Of a DNA stretch of 64,000 nucleotides, positions 19,640-28,749 are shown piece by piece. Every line of letters begins with the position of its first letter. Position 1 is the first letter of the stretch. The notes under the pieces are model-generated. The model saw nothing but the letters and a program-made list of their open reading frames with translations, was not told the origin of the DNA and ran no database searches. The position numbers were made by a program, and so were the translations under genes. Location: NCBI GenBank assembly GCA_905221615.1, contig CAJNDT010004558.1, forward strand, positions 310,001 to 374,000. Reading direction: 5' to 3'. The DNA comes from Symbiodinium sp. CCMP2592 (taxonomy: Eukaryota > Sar > Dinophyceae > Suessiales > Symbiodiniaceae).

Positions 19640-22600
19640 TAGTGAATAAACGCAACCAAACGGGGTAATTAGCCTTGTAATCCTTACTTTTTGGAGGCTG
19701 TGGTTTGTCCCGCAGCAGCAGAGCTTCCTGATCACTGCTTCTTCCAAATCCACAACCTCCACACGCAGAGCTTTCCTTATGATTCCTGATCCAAACCAGA
19801 GCCGGACGCCGGCGACCGGCCCTGCTAATCAGGACCCCAAAGCTTGCTCCTTTATTTGTGGTGTCAGGCACCCAAAAAGGGGTGGCCTTGCAGAACTTGA
19901 GAAATCGCATTCTTTAAGATGCCTTCGATAAAGAAATCCTTACTTTCTGGAGGCCTGCAGTTTCGCCGTTTCGCCGGCAGCAGAGCTTTCCTGATCACTG
20001 CTTCTTCCAAAGCCACAACCACCACGTGCAGAGCTTTCCTTATGATTGCTGATCCAAACCAGAGCCACACGACGGCGACCGGCCCTGCTAATCAGGGCCC
20101 CCAGAGCTTGCTCCTTTATTTGTGGTGTCAGGCACCCAAAAAGGGGTAGCCTTGCAGAACTTGAGAAATCGCATTCTTTAAGAGGCCTTTTATAAAGAAA
20201 TCCTTACTTTCTGGAGGCCTGCAGTTTGGCCGGCAGCAGAGCTTTCTTGATCACTGCTTCTTCCAAACCCACGACCACGACGTGCAGAGCTTTCCTTATG
20301 ATTGCTGATCCAAGCCAGAGCCACACGACGGCGACCGGCCCTGCTAATCAGGGCCCCCAAAGCTTGCTCCTTTATTTGTGGTGTCAGGCACCCAAAAAGG
20401 GGTAGCCTTGCAGAACTTGAGAAATCGCATTCTTTAAAAGGCCTTTGATAAAGAAATCCTTACTTTCTGGAGGCCTGCAGTTTCGCCGGCACCAGAGCTT
20501 TCCTGATCACTGCTTCTTCCAAACCCACAACCACCACGTGCAGAGCTTTCCTTATGATTGCTGATCCAAACCAGAGCCACACGACGGCGACCGGCCCTGC
20601 TAATCAGGGCCCCAAAGCTTGCTCCTTTATTTGTGGTGTCAGGCACCCGAAGGGGGGTAGCCTTGCAGAACTTGAGAAATCGCATTCTTTGAGAGGCCTT
20701 TGATAAAGAAATCCTTACTTTCTGGAGGCCTGCAGTTTCGCCGTTTCGCCGGCAGCAGAGCTTTCCTGATCACTGCTTCTTCCAAAGCCACAACCACCAC
20801 GTGCAGAGCTTTCCTTATGATTGCTGATCCAAACCAGAGCCACACGCCGGCGACCGGCCCTGCTAATCAGGACCCCAAAGCTTGCTCCTTTATTTGTGGT
20901 GTCAGGCACCCCAAAAGGGGTAGCCTTGCAGAACTTGAGAAATCGCATTCTTTAAGAGGCCTTTGATAAAGAAATCCTTACTTTCTGGAGGCTGTGGTTT
21001 GTCCCGCAGCAGCAGAGCTTCCTGATCACTGCTTCTTCCAAATCCACAACCACCACGTGCAGAGCTTTCCTTATGATTGCTGATCCAAACCAGAGCCACA
21101 CGACGGCGACCGGCCCTGCTAATCAGGGCCCCAAAGCTTGCTCTTTTATTTGTGGTGTCAGGCACCCAAAAAGGGGCAGCCTTGCAGAACTTGAGAAATC
21201 GCATTCTTTGAGAGGCCTTTGATAAAGAAATCCTTACTTCCTGGAGGCCTGCAGTTTCGCCGGCAGCAGAGCTTTCTTGATCACTGCTTCTTCCAAACCC
21301 ACGACCACGACGTGCAGAGCTTTCCTTATGATTGATGATCCAAGCCAGAGCCACACGACGGCGACCGGCCCTGCTAATCAGGGCCCCAAAGCTTGCTCCT
21401 TTATTTGTGGTGTCAGGCACCCAAGAAGGGGTAGCCTTGCAGAACTTGAGAAATCGCATTCTTTGAGAGGCCTTTGATAAAGAAATCCTTACTTTTTGGA
21501 GGCTGTGGTTTGTCCCGCAGCAGCAGAGCTTCCTGATCACTGCTTCTTCCAAATCCACAACCACCACGTGCAGAGCTTTCCTTATGATTGCTGATCCAAA
21601 CCAGAGCCACACGACGGCGACCGGCCCTGCTAATCAGGGCCCCCAAAGCTTGCTCCTTTATTTGTGGTGTCAGGCACCCAAAAAGGGGTAGCCTTGCAGA
21701 ACTTGAGAAATCGCATTCTTTAAGAGGCCTTTGATAAAGAAATCCTTACTTTCTGGAGGCCTGCAGTTTCGCCGGCAGCAGAGCTTTCCTGATCACTGCT
21801 TCTTCCAAACCACAACCACCACGTGCAGAGCTTTCCTTATGATTGCTGATCCAAACCAGAGCCACACGACGGCGACCGGCCCTGCTAATCAGGGCCCCAA
21901 AGCTTGCTCCTTTATTTGTGGTGTCAGGCACCCGAAGGGGGGTAGCCTTGCAGAACTTGAGAAATCGCATTCTTTGAGAGGCCTTTGATAAAGAAATCGT
22001 TACTTTCTGGAGGCCTGCAGTTTCGCCGGCAGCAGAGCTTTCCTGATCACTGCTTCTTCCAAAGCCACAACCACCACGTGCAGAGCTTTCCTTATGATTG
22101 CTGATCCAAACCAGAGCCGGACGCCGGCGACCGGCCCTGCTAATCAGGACCCCAAAGCTTGCTCCTTTATTTGTGGTGTCAGGCACCCCAAAAGGGGTAG
22201 CCTTGCAGAACTTGAGAAATCGCATTCTTTAAGAGGCCTTTGATAAAGAAATCCTTACTTTCTGGAGGCCTGCAGTTTCGCCGGCAGCAGAGCTTTCCTG
22301 ATCACTGCTTCTTCCAAAGCCACAACCACCACGTGCAGAGCTTTCCTTATGATTGCTGATCCAAACCAGAGCCGGACGACGGCGACCGGCCCTGCTAATC
22401 AGGGCCCCAAAGCTTGCTCCTTTATTTGTGGTGTCAGGCACCCAAAAAGGGGTAGCCTTGCAGAACTTGAGAAATCGCATTCTTTAAGAGGCCTTTGATA
22501 AAGAAATCCTTACTTTCTGGAGGCCTGCAGTTTCGCCGGCACCAGAGCTTTCCTGATCACTGCTTCTTCCAAAGCCACAACCACCACGTGCAGAGCTTTC

Positions 22601-24590
22601 CTTATGATTGCTGATCCAAACCAGAGCCACACGACGGCGACCGGCCCTGCTAATCAGGGCCCCAAAGCTTGCTCTTTTATTTGTGGTGTCAGGCACCCAA
22701 AAAGGGGTAGCCTTGCAGAACTTGAGAAATCGCATTCTTTGAGAGGCCTTTGATAAAGAAATCCTTACTTCCTGGAGGCCTGCAGTTTCGCCGGCAGCAG
22801 AGCTTTCTTGATCACTGCTTCTTCCAAACCCACGACCACGACGTGCAGAGCTTTCCTTATGATTGATGATCCAAGCCAGAGCCACACGACGGCGACCGGC
22901 CCTGCTAATCAGGGCCCCAAAGCTTGCTCCTTTATTTGTGGTGTCAGGCACCCAAGAAGGGGTAGCCTTGCAGAACTTGAGAAATCGCATTCTTTGAGAG
23001 GCCTTTGATAAAGAAATCCTTACTTTTTGGAGGCTGTGGTTTGTCCCGCAGCAGCAGAGCTTCCTGATCACTGCTTCTTCCAAATCCACAACCACCACGT
23101 GCAGAGCTTTCCTTATGATTGCTGATCCAACCAGAGCCACACGACGGCGACCGGCCCTGCTAATCAGGGCCCCAAAGCTTGCTCCTTTATTTGTGGTGTC
23201 AGGCACCCAAAAAGGGGTAGCCTTGCAGAACTTGAGAAATCGCATTCTTTAAGAGGCCTTTGATAAAGAAATCCTTACTTTCTGGAGGCCTGCAGTTTCG
23301 CCGGCAGCAGAGCTTTCCTGATCACTGCTTCTTCCAAACCCACGACCACGACGTGCAGAGCTTTCCTTATGATTGCTGATCCAAGCCAGAGCCACACGAC
23401 GGCGACCGGCCCTGCTAATCAGGGCCCCAAAGCTTGCTCCTTTATTTGTGGTGTCAGGCACCCGAAGGGGTAGCCTTGCAGAACTTGAGAAATCGCATTC
23501 TTTGAGAGGCCTTTGATAAGAAATCGTTACTTTCTGGAGGCCTGCAGTTTCGCCGGCAGCAGAGCTTTCCTGATCACTGCTTCTTCCAAAGCCACAACCA
23601 CCACGTGCAGAGCTTTCCTTATGATTGCCATTTTTTAATTAGAGCCACACGACGGCGACCGGCCCTGCTAATCAGACCCCAAAGCTTGCTCCTTTATTTG
23701 TGGTGTCAGGCACCCAAAAAGGGGTAGCCTTGCAGAACTTGAGAAATCGCATTCTTTGAGAGGCCTTTGATAAAGAAATCCTTACTTTCTGGAGGCCTGC
23801 AGTTTCGCCGGCAGCAGAGCTTTCCTGATCACTGCTTCTTCCAAAGCCACAACCACCACGTGCAGAGCTTTCCTTATGATTGCTGATCCAAACCAGAGCC
23901 GGACGACGGCGACCGGCCCTGCTAATCAGGGCCCCAAAGCTTGCTCCTTTATTTGTGGTGTCAGGCACCCAAAAAGGGGTAGCCTTGCAGAACTTGAAAA
24001 TCGCATTCTTTCAGAGGCCTTTGATAAAGAAATCCTTACTTTCTGGAGGCCTGCAGTTTCGCCGGCACCAGAGCTTTCCTGATCACTGCTTCTTCCAAAG
24101 CCACAACCACCACGTGCAGAGCTTTCCTTATGATTGCTGATCCAAACCAGAGCCACACGACGGCGACCGGCCCTGCTAATCAGGGCCCCCAGAGCTTGCT
24201 CCTTTATTTGTGATGTCAGGCACCCGAAGGGGGGTAGCCTTGCAAAACTTGAAAATCGCATTCTTCAAGAGGTCTTTGGTAAAGAAATCCTTACTTTCTG
24301 GAGGCCTGCAGTTTCGCCGGCAGCAGAGCTTTCCTGATCACTGCTTCTTCCAAACCCACAAGCACCACAGGCAGAGCTTTCCTTATGATTGCTGATCCAA
24401 ACCAGAGCCGGACGCCGGCGACCGGCCCTGCTAATCAGGACCCCAAAGCTTGCTCCTTTATTTGTGGTGTCAGGCACCCCAAAAGGGGTAGCCTTGCAGA
24501 ACTTGAGAAATCGCATTCTTTAACAGGCCTTTGATAAAAGAATTCTTACTTTCTAGCAGAGCTTTCCTAATCACAACCACCACATGCAGA
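19640..24590. repeat. Tandem array B, ~255-bp unit related to array A
   Basis: Nineteen copies marked by CTGCTAATCAGG at about 19827, 20088, 20348, 20602, 20867, 21120, 21378, 21632, 21887, 22141, 22398, 22652, 22907, 23160, 23418, 23670, 23924, 24178 and 24431. The units share the array A blocks (GGCGACCGGCCCTGCTAATC, CTTTATTTGTGGTGTCAGGC, GAGAAATCGCATTCTTT) in the same orientation. A block at 21277-21477 recurs unchanged at protein level at 22808-23008, 1531 bp away (six units), which indicates a recent multi-unit duplication. One unit near 23628-23640 has a foreign ATTTTTTAATTAG patch. Confidence 0.95.
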
Positions 24591-24599
24591 GCTTGCCTT

Positions 24600-24680
24600 A
24601 GGGGTGGAGGGGTGGAGAGGAGTGAGGTGAGTGGAGGGGTGGAGGGTGGAGGGGTGTGAGGGGTGGAGGGGTTTCTTATG
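24600..24680. repeat. G-rich GGGGTGGA minisatellite
   Basis: Degenerate GGGGTGGAG/GGTGAG units between array B and the peptidase gene. The G runs could form a quadruplex on the plus strand. It overlaps the upstream part of the peptidase frame. Confidence 0.8.
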
Positions 24681-24688
24681 AGTACGTA

Positions 24689-25569
24689 ATGAGTTCATTT
24701 GGCAGCGAGCCTCCCGCATGCAGGTTCGAAGCAATGAGTACCGTGGTTCCTGAGGCCAGAGTGAGCCGAGGTCAAGCCAAGGCGAAACCATCGGCCAAGA
24801 AAAAGCCGTTGAGCTTGGGCAAGATGGCTAAGAAACAGCAGAAGAGATCGCAGATGATGAAGGCGGGAAGCAAGATTCCCAAGAATGAGGATCCGCCGGT
24901 GCCTTTGCCTCCGCCGAGTGAGGCCCCTCCGTTGGCGGATGGGGCCCTTCGCCCATCAGGGACATGGCGAGTGATAGATGAGCGAGCAGGCACAAGTGTG
25001 TTTGGGCGATCAGGTGAGATCCTGGGTGAGTCGACTGAGAATTACCACGTGCTGCTTGGGGTGTGCCCGCACATGGGGGGCAAAGAGAGGAAGGAGTGGG
25101 TGAGCAAGCGCTATGTCGTTGAGATTGGCAAGGACGTGAAGGCATACAAGTGGCAGCAGATGAGCTTGAGCCGGCACTGGAAGCAGGAGATCCTGGGTGA
25201 GATGGGTTTGTTGAGCGAAGACCTGGACCTGCTGGGGTCCCTGGATGAGGTCGATGAGCTGCCATTGAAGATGCCAGCTGGGGGCATCAGCCTCCAGCAC
25301 ATCCATCTGGGCTGGGCCCTGATGAGATGGCAGCTGGAGAAGAGTGGGCATACGCATGAGGAACAAGCCAAGACAATGAGTTTCGTGAGCCCTGGGTGGA
25401 CCCAGCCGCTGTATTTAGCCCATGAGGAGCCACGGATTGATGTGGATGAGTACGCAAAGGTAGTGAAGAAATTGATGAGTGAGCACAAGCTTTGTTTTTT
25501 GCCATTGGGCTCGCATGGGCATTGGGTTCTGCTGGTCGTTGACCGGCGATCAGCACCGATGAGCATCAG
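24689..25569 (+). CDS. Ulp1-like (C48) cysteine peptidase, exon 1
   Basis: The frame runs from at least 24656; ATG 24689 is the first ATG, with another at 24734. A Lys-rich basic N-terminus with Pro-rich linker (about residues 20-90) is followed by a folded region ending in LGSHGHWVLLVVDRR. There GHW carries the catalytic His of the C48 (Ulp1/SENP-like) fold. The donor at 25570 (CATCAG|GTCCCC) joins in phase to exon 2, giving SIR-YYDSL, the canonical 'H-W...D' spacing. C48 enzymes cleave SUMO-like proteins, and relatives are carried by several large DNA transposons. TGAG-rich DNA links it to the transposase-like gene upstream. Confidence 0.75.
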
Positions 25570-25604
25570 GTCCCCCACATGACACTTGCAGTTTATTATA
25601 CTAT

Positions 25605-25611
25605 GCATATA

Positions 25612-25662
<51 letters not shown>

Positions 25663-25715
25663 CATATATATATATATATATATTAATCTTATATATATAT
25701 ATATATTAAACGTTT
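25605..25715. repeat. AT microsatellite
   Basis: Alternating TA with short TTAA interruptions, inside peptidase intron 1. Confidence 0.95.
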
Positions 25716-25738
25716 TGTATGGTATATATAAATATGGA

Positions 25739-25857
25739 ATATAGTAGAAGCCAGAAAGTTGGAACATGGCTTTAGGAGGATTAGTGCTAGAATCCCTTAT
25801 ACTTTACCTTAAGGGCATGAGGAGTCTGATGTTCCAACTTTCTGGCTTCTACTATAT
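25739..25857. mobile_element. MITE-like inverted-repeat element, 29-bp TIRs
   Basis: Left end 25739-25767 (core AGTAGAAGCCAGAAAGTTGG) is the exact reverse complement of 25829-25857. Length 119 bp, no coding capacity. A second element with the same inner TIR (CCAGAAAGTTGGAA) sits in the next intron at 26390-26474. Non-autonomous DNA element or introner-like element; target-site duplication not identified. Confidence 0.8.
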
Positions 25858-25909
25858 GCCTTAAATTATAGAGTGAATGTAATGAGGGACCCTAAAGCCT
25901 TCCCATGAG

Positions 25910-26160
25910 GTACTACGACAGCCTGCCTGATGAGTCGCAGCAGTGCCGTGAGTACGCGGCGAAGGTCCTGGCGAGCCTGCTGAGCCTTGGATTGGTGGAT
26001 CAGGCAGAGCTTCCTGAGAGGATGACAAAAGTGCATCAGGGAGCAGATGAGTGTGGGATCTTCTTGCTGGCGAGCCTTGAGCGGGAGGCAGCTGAGGCCA
26101 TGGGCCATGGCCCGGCTGCCACTGGCTGGCCAACATGGGCAGCGAGCCGATGGCACTTTG
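25910..26160 (+). CDS. Ulp1-like cysteine peptidase, exon 2 (Asp, Gln and Cys of the active site)
   Basis: Begins by completing the Arg codon of exon 1 and continues YYDSLPDE, which contains the catalytic Asp. VHQGADECGIFLL at about 26034-26070 carries the oxyanion Gln and catalytic Cys, the C48 'Q...DCG' signature with E in place of D. So His, Asp, Gln and Cys are all present and the enzyme may be active. The donor is TTTG|GTTATA at 26161. Confidence 0.75.
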
Positions 26161-26389
26161 GTTATAATTAATTAGTTGAGTACTTATGTATTTCGTTGCT
26201 TTTTAAAAATAGAACATACGTATTTTTTAATAGTATCCCAACCCTGACCCAGGCATGAGAGGCTCCATAAGGGGAGCACCGGCTTGAAGATTGAGCAGAG
26301 CAAGAGGATTGGGGAATTGCAGAAGCATCATGAGACTTGGTTTTTTCCGATTGTGTAGTACATAACTTTTTGAAGTATTAAGGTAAAAG

Positions 26390-26474
26390 CCAGAAAGTTG
26401 GAATATGATTATCCTAACCCTTCTATGGTAAATTATAGGGTATCCTACCATGAAACCATATTCCAACTTTCTGG
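26390..26474. mobile_element. MITE-like element, 18-bp TIRs (same family as 25739-25857)
   Basis: CCAGAAAGTTGGAATATG at 26390-26407 is the exact reverse complement of 26457-26474. 85 bp long. The TIR core is shared with the intron 1 element while the interior differs. Confidence 0.8.
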
Positions 26475-26562
26475 AGCTCGCTGTAGGAAGTAGGCAAGTA
26501 ATTTGTACTCAAGTAACTTGAAATTGGTAGAGAGTAGGTGGTAGGTACTAGGTAGTACTGCT

Positions 26563-26655
26563 GATGATCTAAATCCTGCATTACCCATAATAAGGAATAT
26601 ACCATAAATTCCATAGTCTACGGCCCTTAAGGTCATGCAGGATTTATATCATCAA
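26563..26655. mobile_element. MITE-like element, 20-bp TIRs (different family)
   Basis: TGATGATCTAAATCCTGCAT (26563-26582) pairs with 26636-26655, with one mismatch. 93 bp. GTAGGAAGTAG occurs on both sides (about 26483 and 26659), possibly an older flanking duplication. Confidence 0.7.
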
Positions 26656-26694
26656 CCGTAGGAAGTAGTTTAGTAATTAGCGGTCATAAGTCAG

Positions 26695-27035
26695 CCAAGG
26701 AGAAGCTGATCGCCCAAGGTGAGAAAGCCAAGAAGGAGCGTGAGCACTTGGCTGAGGTCGCCGCAAAGCGGATGATGAAAAACCTTGAGCTCAATGAGCT
26801 CCAAAAGAAAGCTTATGAGCTGGTGCATGACGGAGGGCCGATTCTGGAATCAGAGCTGCCCGATGAGTACCGCAAAGAAGCTCTTAGGATCAAGCTGTAT
26901 GAGATAGGCGTTTGCAGCAAATGCAGACACACCTCAGGATGTCTGCGCTGCGATGAGTCCAAATGCTTGGCCTACTACATGAGACTTGAAGCCAAAAAAA
27001 CTGGCCGGGTCATCCGAGATGAGTACAAGCTCTGA
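26695..27035 (+). CDS. Ulp1-like peptidase gene, exon 3: helical segment and Cys cluster
   Basis: A charged helical part (KLIAQGEKAKKEREHLAEVA) leads into CSKCRHTSGCLRCDESKC, a five-Cys cluster (CxxCx5CxxCx4C) likely to bind zinc. The gene then ends with VIRDEYKL and TGA at 27035. I recall similar CSKCR..GCLRCD ends in other dinoflagellate proteins, but this must be checked. The cluster could bind nucleic acid or protein partners of the peptidase. Confidence 0.65.
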
Positions 27036-27540
27036 GCATGAGGCAATATGTGCCTTTCTCATGTGCTTGAAGACATGAGCGCCAGATCTGAGCATGAGCC
27101 AAAATGAGCCTTTCTGAGGTGCTTGAGAACTTAAACACCCAACCCCAAACCCTAAACACCCAACCCCAAACCCAAAACCCTAAGCCCTGAACCCGAAACC
27201 CCGAACCCCAAACTCAAAACCCTAATTAAACCTCGAACCCTATTTTACCCTAAGTCTTTTGCGGGGTGACTTTGGGTGGTTTGGGTTGGGGATTTCTAGC
27301 TGTATGGGATTTCAAGAGGGGGTTCTGCCTAATTGTGTTTTGGGTTCTGAGCCTTGTTTAATTTGGGGCCTAAACCCTACACCCTACTAAGCTAGCCACC
27401 TAACCCTTAGAATTACCCTAATTGACAGCCTATACTTGAATGGGGTGACGTTAAAGGTGTTTGGGTTTAGGATAACTGGGGGGGAAGTAATTCTAAAAAT
27501 TATTGGGGACTGTAAACAACGATCTTCTCTAATCTGAGAA
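27036..27540. other. Intergenic: telomere-like tract, no gene seen
   Basis: 27125-27260 is CCCTAAAC/ACCCCAAA-rich telomere-like filler. The rest is G- and T-rich without a supported ORF. Confidence 0.6.
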
Positions 27541-28545
27541 TTGTTCAGGGTCCATAAGAAGGGTTGGGTGGTGTGGGGTCCTAACTAACCAGGGGCTGTA
27601 AGCTAAAAAATTAATTAGGGGGTTCTGGTTGCTGTGAGGGATTAGACCCTTTTTAATCAGGGGGTTATCTTTAAGAATTATTCAGGGTCCATAAGAAGGG
27701 TTGGGTCGTGTGGGGTCCTTACTAATCAGGGGCTGTAAGCTGAAAATTTAATTAGGGGGGTGCTGGTTGCTGTGAGGGATTAGACCCTTCTTAATCAGGG
27801 GGTTATTTTTAAGAATTATTCAGGGTCCATAAGAAGGGCTGGGGGCTGTGGGGTCCTAACTAATCAGGGGCTGTAAGCTAAAAAATTAGTTAGGGGGGTG
27901 CTGGTTGCTGTGAGGGATTAGATCCTTTTTAATCAGGGGGTTATCTTTAAGAGTTATTCAGGGTCCATAAGAAGGGTTGGGGGCTGTGGGGTCCTAACTA
28001 ATCAGGGGCTGTAAGCTAAAAAATTAATTAGGGGGGTGCTGGTTGCTGTGAGGGATTAGACCCTTTTTAATCAGGGGGTTATCTTTATGAATTATTCAGG
28101 GTCCATAAGAAGGGCTGGGGGCTGTGGGGTCCTAACTAATCAGGGGCTGTAAGCTGAAAAATTAATTAGGGGGGTGCTGGTTGCTGCGAGGGATTAGACC
28201 CTTTTTAATCAGGGGGTTATCTTTAAGAATTATTCAGGGTCCATAAGAAGGGTTGGGGGCTGTGGGGTCCTAACTAATCAGGGGCTGTAAGCTAAAAAAT
28301 TAATTAGGGGGGTGCTGGTTGCTGTGAGGGATTAGACCCTTTTTAATCAGGGGGTTATCTTTAAGAATTATTCAGGGTCCATAAGAAGGGTTGGGGGCTG
28401 TGGGGTCCTAACTAATCAGGGGCTGTAAGCTGAAAATTTAATTAGGGGGGTGCTGGTTGCTGTGAGGGATTAGACCCTTCTTAATCAGGGGGTTATCTTT
28501 AAGAATTATTCAGGGTCCATAAGAAGGGCTGGGGGCTGTGGGGTA
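27541..28545. repeat. 138-bp tandem array, eight copies
   Basis: CAGGGTCCATAAGAAGG occurs at 27546, 27683, 27821, 27959, 28097, 28235, 28373 and 28511: seven intervals, six of exactly 138 bp and one of 137. Each unit contains CTAACTAATCAGGGGCTG and TTTTAATCAGGGGGTTATC, i.e. branch-point/acceptor-like CTAATCAGG words. High identity suggests recent amplification. No coding frame. Confidence 0.97.
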
Positions 28546-28749
28546 TCCTGTCTAATTGGGGGGACATTTTATTTATTTCGGGTTCAACTGAAAGTCAATC
28601 AAATTGTTTCTGTGGATGGAACGAGCCTGTCTAATTGGGGGGGTTGTTTTTTCAATTTTTTATCCTTATTTGGGGTTCAATTAAAACACATACAAATCTG
28701 ACCCCAACACCCGGCCCGTGCCATTCTAATCAGGGGAATTTCCTAATCA
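28546..28749 (+). other. Leader of the 28.7-38.4 kb unit, with GCCTGTCTAATTGGGG motifs
   Basis: GCCTGTCTAATTGGGGGGG occurs at about 28625, and a TGTCTAATTGGGGGG variant at about 28549. The same motif recurs in the spacers after the copia element at 2.9-4.4 kb. The segment ends in TTCCTAATCAG|G, a good branch point plus 3' splice site placed at the start of the open frame. Confidence 0.5.

Larger units (their letters stand above)
25570..25909 (+). other. Peptidase intron 1 (GT-AG, 340 bp)
   Basis: GTCCCC...CATGAG|G. The join restores the frame (phase 2) and reconstitutes the YYDSL motif, which supports the boundaries. The intron is made almost entirely of an AT microsatellite (25605-25715) and an inverted-repeat element (25739-25857). 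Confidence 0.75.
26161..26694 (+). other. Peptidase intron 2 (GT-AG, 534 bp) with two inverted-repeat elements
   Basis: GTTATA...TCAG|CC. With this acceptor, exon 2 (phase 1) joins to give WHF-A-KEKL and the frame stays open. It contains the elements at 26390-26474 and 26563-26655. Confidence 0.65.

Noticed and set aside
12389..24516. Dozens of 70-250 residue ORFs (ISRAGRR..., GPANQDPRACSF... types) on both strands of arrays A and B
   Set aside because: Both strands are open per unit and units diverge without visible codon constraint; parsimonious as tandem repeat. A weak possibility of a repeat protein remains.
25111..25767. 218-residue minus-strand ORF opposite the peptidase exon 1
   Set aside because: It includes Ile/Tyr repeats from the AT microsatellite and is antisense to a gene with a clear catalytic signature.
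12370..28545. CRISPR array
   Set aside because: Units are contiguous 138-274-bp tandem repeats without short repeats and unique spacers, in a eukaryotic genome.
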